64,000 nt of DNA from Aminipila butyrica (GCF_010669305.1 NZ_CP048649.1:868001-932000); one strand, 5' to 3'. Counted from the first letter of the stretch, positions 6,645 to 13,996 are shown. The notes: generated by a model from the letters alone, not told the origin. Program-made: numbers and translations.

Positions 6645-7982
6645 TTAAATTACTTCTTTCAATTTTAGAGATTCTCTATATTGATAAGCATCTGGCGCTT
6701 CTATAAATTCAACTGTTTTATCGTGATTTTCCTTTACTACCCGTTTAATCTCATCTAAAGTTACATTAAAGAATTCACGTCGTGTATTAATCATATTTAT
6801 TTTTTTGTTTTCAAATTCTCTATGCAGTGTGTTTTCTAGTTTTGGCGCATCATCAGAAAAGATCATTGCGTGGATGTCAAAGTTAAATGGGACGGATGCA
6901 TCACCTAACTCATCAACTCTTTCCTGTGGGTCCAAACGACGGGTCATACCGATTTTGAATATATTTTCACCGAATGCACCTATATTGGAAATGATATAGA
7001 CGTATCCCGCTCTTTGATTTGCTTCCCTATAATCTATTGATTTGATTTGTTCTTCAATATCCTTTAGGTGCAAGACAATTTCAGATTTCTTTTCTTCAAG
7101 CAATTCCTTCTCGTCTTCAGATGAGCATTCAGATAGCTGCTGTTCAATCTTAGCAAGAGCATTTAAGTAATGCTTTTTTTCTTTTTCGTTTAATTTTCGG
7201 GCTTCCTCTATTTCTTTGGCTAGGCGAGCCTCTTCTCTCTGCTGCGCCCGCATCTCCTTCATCTCTTCTTTTTCTTGTTGTTTTTTCATTTGGTACTCAA
7301 GCGCAATAGATAGTTCCTCTATTTTTAGCAAAACATATTGTCGCGAGATTGAGACGCTCATGATTTTTCCAAGTTTACTGATGGACTCTGCGGATTTTGT
7401 AATCCGAGCCTGACAACGATCAAAGTTATTAAATTTAACGGTTGAAACTGCTGCTTCACATTCATTATTGAATGAACGGAGACAAAGCTTTATCATATCA
7501 TTAACAAGTTTACGGCCTTGTGCCGCACTGTTATTTACTGTCCAAGTCTGGGAACCCGTAGCCGCCGTTCCATTTCTTATCATTGATTTTTGTTTGTTGC
7601 GATTTATATCTAACTTTTCTTTATATTCATCAGAATGAACAAACTTATATTTTGGTTTATATAGAGCAAAATTTTCAAGCTCAATTAAATCATCAGCAGC
7701 GATGATTTCCTTCTCTTTTCGCTTTAACTGAAATTCGAGGTCTGAAAGCTTTTGACAAAGCTTCTTTTCTTCTTGTTGCTTAGAGGTGAGGATGCTTTCG
7801 ACACTTTCCTGTTCAGCTTTTAACCGATTAATTCTAAGCTGAATGTTTTGAATATCGCGCATTTCGGGGGTAAGTAAACCTTCTAATTGCTCTTTCTCAA
7901 GAGTAAGCTTACTTTTTTCGTTTTCTAGCGTGCTTATTATAGATTTGAATTCTTGTACTTTTAAAAAATCAAATAACCCCAT
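6645..7982 (-). CDS. DUF4041 / T5orf172-type GIY-YIG nuclease family protein
   Basis: 445 residues. The N-terminus (about 5-95) is coiled coil, followed by a DUF4041-type region (about 100-210), a second long coiled coil (about 225-320) and a C-terminal T5orf172/MUG113 domain (about 325-430) beginning GYVYIISN and containing FKIGMTRR, RVDELGDAS and a late HREF. This domain is a GIY-YIG-like nuclease fold in which GYVYI stands for GIY-YIG. Such proteins are frequent accessory genes beside phage integrases; a role in DNA processing or in exclusion of other phages has been suggested for relatives, but none is shown here. The ATG at 7982 has GGAGGT upstream. Confidence 0.8.
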   Translation of the reverse strand: MGLFDFLKVQEFKSIISTLENEKSKLTLEKEQLEGLLTPEMRDIQNIQLRINRLKAEQESVESILTSKQQEEKKLCQKLSDLEFQLKRKEKEIIAADDLIELENFALYKPKYKFVHSDEYKEKLDINRNKQKSMIRNGTAATGSQTWTVNNSAAQGRKLVNDMIKLCLRSFNNECEAAVSTVKFNNFDRCQARITKSAESISKLGKIMSVSISRQYVLLKIEELSIALEYQMKKQQEKEEMKEMRAQQREEARLAKEIEEARKLNEKEKKHYLNALAKIEQQLSECSSEDEKELLEEKKSEIVLHLKDIEEQIKSIDYREANQRAGYVYIISNIGAFGENIFKIGMTRRLDPQERVDELGDASVPFNFDIHAMIFSDDAPKLENTLHREFENKKINMINTRREFFNVTLDEIKRVVKENHDKTVEFIEAPDAYQYRESLKLKEVI

Positions 7983-8027
7983 TATGTACCTCCATTAAAC
8001 TACTTTGTCTTTTTTATGATTCTTATA

Positions 8028-8471
8028 CTATAAATCCTCTAGATCCTGTTTCATCAGTTCGATCTGCTCTGGAGACATATCATCGTTATGTGCAGCAATA
8101 GGCATTAGGCGATCAACCTCATCCTCTTCTTTTTCTACGTCCAAGATCTTCTGGGAATAGGAAGAAATTTTTTGCTTTCCGACAGGAGAACATTGCCTAT
8201 ATGTACGTACCAGGCTTTTTTCATTTACGGATAAAGTATCCGATGGAGCCGAAAGCTTTACTTTCATCTCATTCATTTTATCCTGAAATATGTAGTTAGC
8301 ATCAACCCCCAAAACCTGCATCAATTGGTAGAGTATATCAACCTTAGGATGGCTTGTGTTGTTTTCGTAGTTTCCTATTGCGGTTTGACGAACACCCACC
8401 AGTTTAGCCAACTGCTCCTGTGTTAACCCTTTGCGCAATCGCGCTTCTCGTATTTTATTTCCTATGCCCAT
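8028..8471 (-). CDS. XRE-family phage repressor (CI-like)
   Basis: 147 residues. The N-terminal helix-turn-helix (about 5-60) is canonical (IREARLRKGLTQEQLAKLVGVRQTAIGNYENN). There is no S24 peptidase domain. The C-terminal tail LMPIAAHNDDMSPEQI is nearly identical to that of the tailocin repressor at 46942. Tails with AAHND-type motifs are typical of repressors that work with an ImmA/IrrE protease. This prophage has no immA of its own. The gene diverges from the Cro-like gene across an operator region with three repeats. Confidence 0.9.
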   Translation of the reverse strand: MGIGNKIREARLRKGLTQEQLAKLVGVRQTAIGNYENNTSHPKVDILYQLMQVLGVDANYIFQDKMNEMKVKLSAPSDTLSVNEKSLVRTYRQCSPVGKQKISSYSQKILDVEKEEDEVDRLMPIAAHNDDMSPEQIELMKQDLEDL

Positions 8472-8536
8472 TCAGTATTGCCTCCTCCACTGAGTAGAAC
8501 ATTATACCAAATATCTTTAAATGTCAAGATGAAAAT

Positions 8537-8612
8537 ACCAAATAACTTGGTAAAAAGTATTGACACAACAAGAAACTTGTTATATAGTGTGAAATATACC
8601 AAGAAACTTGTT
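8537..8612 (+). promoter_or_regulatory. Early promoter with three repressor operators
   Basis: Promoter: TTGACA (8560-8565), 17 bases, TATAGT (8583-8588). Operators: ACCAAATAACTTGGT (8537-8551), AACAAGAAACTTGTT (8567-8581, perfect palindrome between -35 and -10) and ACCAAGAAACTTGTT (8598-8612, just after the start point). A repressor bound at the middle site would block RNA polymerase directly. This is the lysis-lysogeny control region. Confidence 0.85.
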
Positions 8613-8631
8613 AATTAAAGGAGGGAGCAAA

Positions 8632-8847
8632 ATGTCCATAGTAGCAATAAACGTTTACCGGATAATAGAAGAGAAATGCCTCAAGCAGTCTGCGGTAGCA
8701 TTAAAAGCAGGATACGATCCTAAAAAATTTAACGCGATGCTCAGAGGAAGAAAAACCATTACTTCGGAGGATGTTTTACCAATAGCGGGCGCACTCGAAG
8801 TTGAAGTCAATGACCTATTTACCCAAAACGGGCAGATAAAACAATGA
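8632..8847 (+). CDS. Cro-like helix-turn-helix protein
   Basis: 71 residues, helix-turn-helix over residues about 8-60 (CLKQSAVALKAGYDPKKFNAML, then LEVEVNDLFTQNG). The ATG at 8632 follows AAAGGAGGGAG and is preferred to an upstream TTG at 8608, which would start inside an operator. First gene of the rightward operon and divergent from the repressor, so a Cro role is likely. Confidence 0.85.
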   Translation: MSIVAINVYRIIEEKCLKQSAVALKAGYDPKKFNAMLRGRKTITSEDVLPIAGALEVEVNDLFTQNGQIKQ

Positions 8848-8989
8848 AGAAGAGCTGAAGAGGAAAGAAAGTGCTTGGAGATATAAGAGAACACCCTCTG
8901 CGGAACGTGTCGGCATTAACGAGGGGAGGCATAAAAGTAAGACCTCACAAAGTGTTGGATTTGTAGTATAATCAGAATGAGGTGAAAAT

Positions 8990-9673
8990 ATGGAATTAAA
9001 TAGTTTATATAATATTTTAATATTTATTGCTCCAGGGCTATTAGTGAAAGAGTTACATGGATATTTTGTTAAAGGAAAGGTTTTCAAACAACCAGCTTAC
9101 GAGTACATTTTTGAAATAGTAGTAGATAGTTTAATTGTTTTGTTTTTTAGTGTAGTTGTAATTAATTATTTTAACAAAGAGAATTTAAGCACTGTAGAAA
9201 GTATTACTACATATTTTAATGACATTTTTAATATAGCAAGTTTCATAGGAATTGCGTTTCCAATAGCCGTTATATGGTGTATATTAAAATATAAGGTTAT
9301 TATCCCATCATTTTTAAAAACTAAAAATTTTATGTTTACTAAGTTGGGGTTCACGTTTGTCCATACAGGTAAGCCTAGCACATGGGATAGCATGATGGAA
9401 TATCAAGATATAAATAATACCTGGCAAGTTGTTTCTGTGTATAATCATAATAATTATATTACGTCAGGAATGATAGAGGAAAGAATATCGTCGAATGCAG
9501 CTGAATTTGAGCTGGCTTTAGAATATAAACAGGATACAGAGAAACTTATGAAAGAATACCCAGAAAAATTTCGTGTATGGCATGAATATTACAATATAAA
9601 TACTGGGCTTAGAGTATTATTTTACAATCAAGAATTATTACAAGAGCACTGGGATAAAATGATTAATAAATAA
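8990..9673 (+). CDS. DUF6338-type membrane protein
   Basis: 227 residues. Two to three hydrophobic segments near residues 6-18, 40-60 and 78-98, followed by a soluble domain that begins near residue 115 with FTKLGFTFVHTGKPSTWD; this pattern matches DUF6338 proteins. Function is unknown. The gene is very A+T-rich compared with the phage genes around it, consistent with a recently acquired cargo gene. GAGGTGAAAAT precedes the ATG. Confidence 0.7.
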   Translation: MELNSLYNILIFIAPGLLVKELHGYFVKGKVFKQPAYEYIFEIVVDSLIVLFFSVVVINYFNKENLSTVESITTYFNDIFNIASFIGIAFPIAVIWCILKYKVIIPSFLKTKNFMFTKLGFTFVHTGKPSTWDSMMEYQDINNTWQVVSVYNHNNYITSGMIEERISSNAAEFELALEYKQDTEKLMKEYPEKFRVWHEYYNINTGLRVLFYNQELLQEHWDKMINK

Positions 9674-9674
9674 A

Positions 9675-9806
9675 TTATTTTTTCGGGGGCTTAGGAGGAG
9701 AGACAATTTTCAGGCTAGTAGCTCCATCGCGAGATGTGCTAGTTTTACTACCGTTTTTAGACCCGCTTTGTGGTGGGTTAGAAATTGAAACAGGGTTATT
9801 ACTCAT
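9675..9806 (-). CDS. Small Ser/Pro/Lys-rich peptide convergent with the DUF6338 gene
   Basis: 43 residues starting MSNNPVSISNPPQSG and ending SPPKPPKK, with GGAGGT seven bases before the ATG at 9806. Its stop is one base from the stop of the DUF6338 gene, so the two are tail to tail. It is low complexity and unstructured in appearance; no family recognised. Confidence 0.55.
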   Translation of the reverse strand: MSNNPVSISNPPQSGSKNGSKTSTSRDGATSLKIVSPPKPPKK

Positions 9807-9873
9807 ACTGATACCTCCAATACGTCCAGTGCTCAAAAACATTATACAACATACAACAAAATACTACAAATCC

Positions 9874-9904
9874 AAACACTATGAATCAACATAGTGTTTT
9901 TTTA
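9874..9904 (+). terminator. Intrinsic terminator
   Basis: 10-bp stem AAACACTATG / CATAGTGTTT with a six-base loop and a following T-run. It would end rightward transcripts that pass the DUF6338 gene. Confidence 0.75.
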
Positions 9905-9972
9905 TACCCCGAAACATGGGAATGAGAAAAAGCTGAGATGTGAAATGCCAGTTGAGAGGAGGTGAAGAGAAG

Positions 9973-10114
9973 ATGGGAAACAGAGAGAACTCTCAACATC
10001 AATGTGGGATAGTTAGATGGGGTAATCAAAAAAGCGAACCAGCTAAGCGAACTCTTGCTAGAAGTTCGGAAACAGTTTGATTCGCTTTCAGAAATACAGC
10101 TTATGATTGGTTGA
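9973..10114 (+). pseudogene. Degraded copy of the small gene at 11703-11846
   Basis: From 10028 the sequence AAAAAAGCGAACCAGCTAA and the encoded KKANQLSELLLEVRKQFDSL align with KKANQL-type residues of the 47-residue product of 11703-11846. The upstream half aligns only after a frameshift and contains an in-frame TAG near 10010. As with the intact copy, its end overlaps a convergent minus-strand gene (10101-10451). Confidence 0.6.
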
Positions 10115-10451
10115 AAATATTCTGTGTATATTGGTTAGCAGCTTCGTTTAGCATTTCCTGCCAAGAGCCAAAGTGCGTAACTGCCTGAATATGTTTGTCA
10201 AATATGTCATCAGGAATGTTCTCAAAGTCTTCCTGGGAATTGACAAAAAAGTTGCCAGATTTGAGAAGTTCATCAAAACTGCTGAAATATGTGTATTTTT
10301 TCATGAAGTTTGAATTAAAAATTTCATCAAAGTTTACTTCAACAGAGACTTTTTCTTCGACAGAAACTTTTACCTCTTTTTTTACCTCTTTTTTCTCTAG
10401 GTCTTTCTGGATTCTTTTTAAACCGCGATCAATAAATTCATTAATACCCAT
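10101..10451 (-). CDS. Hypothetical protein, paralogue of 11833-12153
   Basis: 116 residues. The N-terminus has tandem EVKKEVKVSVEEKVSVEV repeats (about 20-40). The C-terminal 75 residues (FDEIF.SNFMKKYTYFSSFDELL ... NSQEDFENIPDD.FDKHI) are about 60% identical to the gene product of 11833-12153. GGAGG lies upstream of ATG 10451. It overlaps the plus-strand pseudogene at its 3' end. No known family; the paired arrangement is discussed in the findings. Confidence 0.7.
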   Translation of the reverse strand: MGINEFIDRGLKRIQKDLEKKEVKKEVKVSVEEKVSVEVNFDEIFNSNFMKKYTYFSSFDELLKSGNFFVNSQEDFENIPDDIFDKHIQAVTHFGSWQEMLNEAANQYTQNIFNQS

Positions 10452-10604
10452 AAAAGCGCCTCCTTTCTGAAATACTCAGCGCCTGAGCACCTGTAGGTAA
10501 ATTATACCACTGAGAGGGCGTTACATAAAGTCGGAGGCTTCGACAAAATAAGCCAAATAAGTAGAGACACATAAACGCAGTATTAGAGCGGAGGTGAAGA
10601 GAAG

Positions 10605-10745
10605 ATGAAAGAAAGCGTGAGCAAATCAGAAATTAGAAGAGAAAAGATTTCACTTGTGATTTCTATAACCGCACTTATCATATCAATGATATTACCCATT
10701 TTACGACATCTACCATATCTGTTGGGTCTGTTAGGAGTGCAATAA
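10605..10745 (+). CDS. Small single-span membrane protein
   Basis: 46 residues: a charged N-terminus (MKESVSKSEIRREK) followed by hydrophobic stretches ISLVISITALIISMILPIL and LPYLLGLLG. GGAGGTGA precedes the ATG. No family recognised. Confidence 0.55.
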   Translation: MKESVSKSEIRREKISLVISITALIISMILPILRHLPYLLGLLGVQ

Positions 10746-10776
10746 GTAAAGTAAATATAGAAGGAGGTGAGAAAGG

Positions 10777-11064
10777 ATGTTAGGAAAAGATGAAGTTAGA
10801 GAAGTAACTGTGAAGATAAATCCCAGCGGTACAGGCATATCAGTTCTTATTAATGGAAATTTCGTAGATCGGAATTATTTAGACGTCCAGAAAATCGGAT
10901 TTGAATTTCAGGTAGGAAGAGAAGGCGGTATTGAAGTGTCCTGCACGCGGACTAATATCGAGGACGTTTATTCAGAAAGAAAAATGGCCGCAGCTGCTCT
11001 GGCAGGAGCAAAAGCGACCAATGCTTCAAGGGATGAATTTTGTAACAGTATCGATAATATCTGA
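10777..11064 (+). CDS. Hypothetical small phage protein
   Basis: 95 residues, rich in predicted beta strands (REVTVKINPSGTGISVLING, GFEFQVGREGGIEVSC). GGAGGTGAGAAAGG precedes the ATG. Its last 39 bases overlap the 3' end of the minus-strand gene 11026-11346, repeating the convergent-pair layout seen on both sides. Confidence 0.65.
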   Translation: MLGKDEVREVTVKINPSGTGISVLINGNFVDRNYLDVQKIGFEFQVGREGGIEVSCTRTNIEDVYSERKMAAAALAGAKATNASRDEFCNSIDNI

Positions 11065-11346
11065 TGCGTTTTGCTTTGGGATGTTTTCCATATATACAAT
11101 AGCATCATTTAGAAGCTGAAAGTTTCCGATAATGTCCATTCTTAAAAATTTGGCTTGGTAGAGCTCATAGAGTACATTGTCGAAATCGTCCGGTATCCAT
11201 TCAGAAAACAATAATTCTTTAGCTTCATCGGAAGAAAAGGACATTGCTTCATCTTTAGAAAGTTTGCTCTTTCGCCTTTTTAAATATTCTTTGTAAAGGC
11301 CGCGCAATAGTTTTGAGGCATCGCTTGAGATTGGTTTAGTAAAAAT
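11026..11346 (-). CDS. Hypothetical protein, possible small winged helix
   Basis: The coding part ends VTKFIP and includes LFSEWIPDDFDNVLYELYQAKFLRMDIIGNFQLLNDAIVYMEN, a layout like the small YjcQ-type winged-helix proteins. The frame is open much further upstream, but the only ribosome binding site (AAAGGTGG) places the start at an ATT codon at 11346, giving 106 residues; a later ATG at 11244 is the alternative. It converges with 10777-11064. Confidence 0.5.
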   Translation of the reverse strand: MFTKPISSDASKLLRGLYKEYLKRRKSKLSKDEAMSFSSDEAKELLFSEWIPDDFDNVLYELYQAKFLRMDIIGNFQLLNDAIVYMENIPKQNASDIIDTVTKFIP

Positions 11347-11460
11347 ACAATCACCACCTTTCAAGGAGATTATACAACAAAAAGTAAAATATTGCCAGAA
11401 AAACAAATGATAGAGCATAGGACATTCAGCTACATTAATACACTTATAGGGGTGATAGAT

Positions 11461-11634
11461 ATGGCAAAAAAGAAACCGCTGACCGTTGTCGGCATACTTG
11501 TAACTCAGGATGCCGACGGAAACCGGATAGAGCGTTCCTGGGATAACATCCCTGAAAAAGAAAAGAAAGAGCTGAGAGTGAAGCTCACTGATAATGCCAT
11601 GGCTGCTGCTGGATATGTTCGGTGCAGCACTTAG
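11461..11634 (+). CDS. Small hypothetical protein
   Basis: 57 residues (MAKKKPLTVVGILVTQ ... AAAGYVRCST), ATG preceded by AGGGGTGATAG. Beta-strand then helix in appearance. It lies 68 bases before 11703-11846 and may be co-transcribed with it. No family recognised. Confidence 0.6.
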   Translation: MAKKKPLTVVGILVTQDADGNRIERSWDNIPEKEKKELRVKLTDNAMAAAGYVRCST

Positions 11635-11702
11635 ACAGAAAGGCTGCTCAGCCATTAACGGTCCTATTTTGGACAAGCAGTAGATAGAAAGGAGGAAAAC
11701 GG

Positions 11703-11846
11703 ATGGCAAACAAGAAAACAACAGTATCTATCAAGGTTGAAGATCTGGACGAGGCAATTGAAAAAGCGAACCAACTAAAGAAACTTTTGGAAGAAGCTCA
11801 GAAATTAATTGATTCGCTTGCGGCGACGCAGATTAAAGTTTACTAA
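11703..11846 (+). CDS. Small coiled-coil hypothetical protein
   Basis: 47 residues with a beta-like start (TTVSIKVEDLDEA) and an amphipathic helix (IEKANQLKKLLEEAQKLID). GAAAGGAGG precedes the ATG. The last 14 bases overlap the end of the convergent gene 11833-12153. A decayed second copy of the same pair is at 9973-10451. Confidence 0.65.
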   Translation: MANKKTTVSIKVEDLDEAIEKANQLKKLLEEAQKLIDSLAATQIKVY

Positions 11847-12153
11847 ACGCTTTCTGGGCATATAGGTCAGATGCTTTGTCTAACATCTTTTGCCAAGAAC
11901 TGAACTGCGTGGTTGCCCGAATATGTTCGTCAAATTCATTGTCAGGAATGTTTTCAAAATCTTCTTGAGAGTTTATGACAAAGTCTCCGGCTTCAAGGAG
12001 TTCGTCAAAATTACTGAAGTTTGTATACCTTTTCATGAAGCTAGGAGTAAAAATTTCGTCAAAGCTTTTTTCTCCGGAGATTTTCTTAGCGGCTTTTTCT
12101 AAATCTTTCATGTACTTTTTTAAGCCGCGAGTATCTACTTTGATACCACCCAT
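11833..12153 (-). CDS. Hypothetical protein, paralogue of 10101-10451
   Basis: 106 residues; N-terminal basic helix (TRGLKKYMKDLEKAAKK), then FDEIFTPSFMKRYTNFSNFDELLEAGDFVINSQ and a helical C-terminus. It shares this core with 10101-10451. Stands alone on the minus strand, upstream of and divergent from spoVS, so its promoter lies in 12154-12300. Confidence 0.7.
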   Translation of the reverse strand: MGGIKVDTRGLKKYMKDLEKAAKKISGEKSFDEIFTPSFMKRYTNFSNFDELLEAGDFVINSQEDFENIPDNEFDEHIRATTQFSSWQKMLDKASDLYAQKAFSKL

Positions 12154-12301
12154 TTGAAATCACCATCCTTTCACCGAAATATTAACATTTTTGTCGTAGA
12201 GTGTAAATGGAGAAAAGGAATAGCTTAGGTCAATTATAAAAGTTTCAAATATTTCGTATTATATTTTATAAAGTTATTTTTAAAAAGAAAGGAAGTAGAT
12301 T

Positions 12302-12568
12302 ATGAACACAGAAATTTTAAGGGTATCAGCAAAGTCAAGCCCTAACGCAGTAGCAGGCTCAATAGCAGCAGTCATCCGGGAGGGCTTCCATGCAGAGGTA
12401 CAAGCCATCGGCGCGGGAGCTGTCAATCAGGCAGTCAAGGCGGTAGCTATCGCTAGAGGTTATGTGGCACCGGCGGGAATGGACCTGGTTTGCGTGCCGG
12501 GGTTTAAGGATGTGGAGATTGACGGTGAAGAGCGAACTGTTATTGTGCTGTTTGTAGGAAAGAGGTAA
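12302..12568 (+). CDS. spoVS: Stage V sporulation protein S (SpoVS)
   Basis: 88 residues, full length for SpoVS (Bacillus 86). Diagnostic sequences are LRVSAKSSPNAVAGSIAAVI, AEVQAIGAGAVNQAVKAVAIARGYV and VEIDGEERT, i.e. nearly the whole Alba-like fold. SpoVS is a small nucleic-acid-binding regulator; in B. subtilis its loss relieves a block in sporulation and affects septation and coat assembly. Here it is the first gene of the rightward early operon of a prophage, with AAAGGAAG before the ATG and an AT-rich leader. Host genomes normally carry their own copy, so this is a phage-borne sporulation gene. Confidence 0.95.
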   Translation: MNTEILRVSAKSSPNAVAGSIAAVIREGFHAEVQAIGAGAVNQAVKAVAIARGYVAPAGMDLVCVPGFKDVEIDGEERTVIVLFVGKR

Positions 12569-12573
12569 GACGT

Positions 12574-12855
12574 ATGAGAGCAACAGGAATTGTAAGAAGA
12601 GTAGACGAACTGGGCAGAGTGGTTCTGCCAAAGGAACTTCGCAGAGTATTGGGAATCAAAGAAGGAGACCCAATGGAGATATTCACGGACAATGCTGGGG
12701 AAATCATTCTTAAAAAGTATGATAATGGCCGGGAGGTAGGTGAAAAGATTTCGGACCTGATTGATTACATAAAGGATACTCAAGGAGTGCCAGATCAGGA
12801 TGCAGTCCTGAGGCTCTTAAATGAGGCTGGGGTCATTGTAGGAGGGAAGAAGTGA
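12574..12855 (+). CDS. AbrB/SpoVT-family transition-state regulator
   Basis: 93 residues. Residues 1-50 (MRATGIVRRVDELGRVVLPKELRRVLGIK ... GEIILKKY) form the swapped-hairpin AbrB DNA-binding domain in its classical form. The C-terminal half (ISDLIDYIKDTQGVPDQDAVLRLLNEAGVI) differs from both AbrB and the GAF domain of SpoVT. It starts five bases after spoVS and must be co-transcribed with it. AbrB proteins repress post-exponential and sporulation genes, so phage and host targets are both possible. Confidence 0.9.
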   Translation: MRATGIVRRVDELGRVVLPKELRRVLGIKEGDPMEIFTDNAGEIILKKYDNGREVGEKISDLIDYIKDTQGVPDQDAVLRLLNEAGVIVGGKK

Positions 12856-12929
12856 TGAAAGGTAAGCGGAAAGTATCTGCTAACCCTGTGGGCGGAACGC
12901 TGAATGAGTTGGAGGAGGGCACAGAGTGA
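12855..12929 (+). CDS. Very small hypothetical peptide
   Basis: 24 residues (MKGKRKVSANPVGG ...), ATG overlapping the previous stop by one base and preceded by GGAGGGAAGAAGTG. Its last bases overlap the GTG of the next gene. Called for its spacing and ribosome binding site only. Confidence 0.45.
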   Translation: MKGKRKVSANPVGGTLNELEEGTE

Positions 12930-13318
12930 CAGACTACTATAGCCGCTGTGCTTTTCCAAAGCCAGTGAACAAGAAAAAGAAAAAACTGTATAACGGCTAT
13001 AAGGACAAGCCCAACAGAGTATGCGCCTTTAAAGGCACGCCGTATGCAGAACGCCATGAGATTTTCGGAGGCCCTAACCGCCAGAAGTCCATCCAATACG
13101 GACTACAAGTAGACCTAAGCCACGAAGTCCATGAGAGGGTAACGAATCCCCGGACGGATAAGGACCTAGACCTAGTCCGGCAGCTAAAAGAGTACGGACA
13201 AAAAATGTTCGAGGATATAATCCGAGAGCAAGGCGGTACAGACGTGGAAGCCAGGAAGAGTTTTATGCACGAGTTCGGCAAGAACTACCTGGAGCCCTTA
13301 GGGCGGGAGGGTGTCTGA
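12926..13318 (+). CDS. Phage HNH-like/Ref-type hypothetical protein
   Basis: 130 residues starting at GTG 12926 behind GGAGGAGGG. The segment CAFKGTPYAERHEIFGGPNRQKS followed by GLQVDLSHEVHERV has the layout of HNH-type nucleases of phage early regions (RHEIFGG ... H ... H), but the second zinc-type pair is missing, so activity is uncertain. Overlaps 13318-13479 by one base. Confidence 0.65.
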   Translation: MTDYYSRCAFPKPVNKKKKKLYNGYKDKPNRVCAFKGTPYAERHEIFGGPNRQKSIQYGLQVDLSHEVHERVTNPRTDKDLDLVRQLKEYGQKMFEDIIREQGGTDVEARKSFMHEFGKNYLEPLGREGV

Positions 13319-13479
13319 TGGAAGAGGAATACCGGTGCAGTATAGGAACTGGGAGCTGCCCGGAGGGGCTAGGCCTCTGCCGCTATACATGTGAAAGGTA
13401 TGCCGGATGCGGTGACCGCTGCTGCATAGCGTGGCCGCCAGACTTTGAAAAGTGCGATCATATCACGGTGAAAAAATGA
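13318..13479 (+). CDS. Small Cys-rich protein
   Basis: 53 residues with eight cysteines (CSIGTGSCPEG, LCRYTCERYAGCGDRCC, KCDH), consistent with binding zinc or an Fe-S cluster. The ATG shares bases with the previous stop and the stop overlaps the next ATG, so it lies within a tightly coupled operon. No family recognised. Confidence 0.6.
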   Translation: MEEEYRCSIGTGSCPEGLGLCRYTCERYAGCGDRCCIAWPPDFEKCDHITVKK

Positions 13480-13802
13480 ACACCTGTCCAATCTGTAAAT
13501 CGGACAGCTTCCAGGAAAGTATCAACTGCCCGAAGCACAAAGATGTGATCTGTATGGACTGCTGCCGGCAGTGCGAACACTACGACCAGGACAAGCCCCA
13601 TATAGCCCACTGGTGCAGATATAGACCCCAGGAGGCAGCGGAGCGAAAGGATAAGATTACAGCGATAGAAGAACAAATAAAATTCCTAGATGATAAGCAA
13701 GACCGGCTCTTCCGCGAAGGAAACCAGAGAAAAGCAGAAGATGTTGTCTGGGAAATCGTGGCCCTTAAGATGAAGAAAGAGGGCCTGGAGAAAGGAGCAT
13801 GA
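13476..13802 (+). CDS. Zinc-finger and coiled-coil hypothetical phage protein
   Basis: 108 residues. The N-terminal ~50 hold CPICKSDSF, CPKHKDVICMDCCRQCEHY and HWCRY, a double zinc-binding pattern; residues 60-108 are a charged helix. ATG at 13476 overlaps the previous stop (ATGA). Confidence 0.65.
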   Translation: MNTCPICKSDSFQESINCPKHKDVICMDCCRQCEHYDQDKPHIAHWCRYRPQEAAERKDKITAIEEQIKFLDDKQDRLFREGNQRKAEDVVWEIVALKMKKEGLEKGA

Positions 13803-13996
13803 GCATGAAGCATGACCTAATCTTACTATCAAAAGCTTTCATATGTTTAGCGGTAGGGATGGCCCTGGCCTATCTGGAACGGGGATATCTAGCCATCGGA
13901 GCAGAGTATCTGTTTTGGTTTATACCGATACTACATAGCCAGGAAAAGAAAAAGAACCCACATAAGGGCTGCAACCCTGTGGATTCTGCAAAGTAG
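13799..13996 (+). CDS. Small membrane protein
   Basis: 65 residues with two hydrophobic stretches (LILLSKAFICLAVGMALAYL and YLAIGAEYLFWFIPIL) and a basic tail. AAAGGAGC precedes the ATG, which overlaps the stop of 13476-13802. A short hairpin (AGACGTTA / TAACGTCT, 13995-14020) follows. Confidence 0.6.
   Translation: MSMKHDLILLSKAFICLAVGMALAYLERGYLAIGAEYLFWFIPILHSQEKKKNPHKGCNPVDSAK

Noticed and set aside
9973..12153. Classical toxin-antitoxin annotation for the convergent small genes
   Set aside because: Known toxin families are not recognisable and the genes are convergent rather than co-directional, so I describe only the layout.
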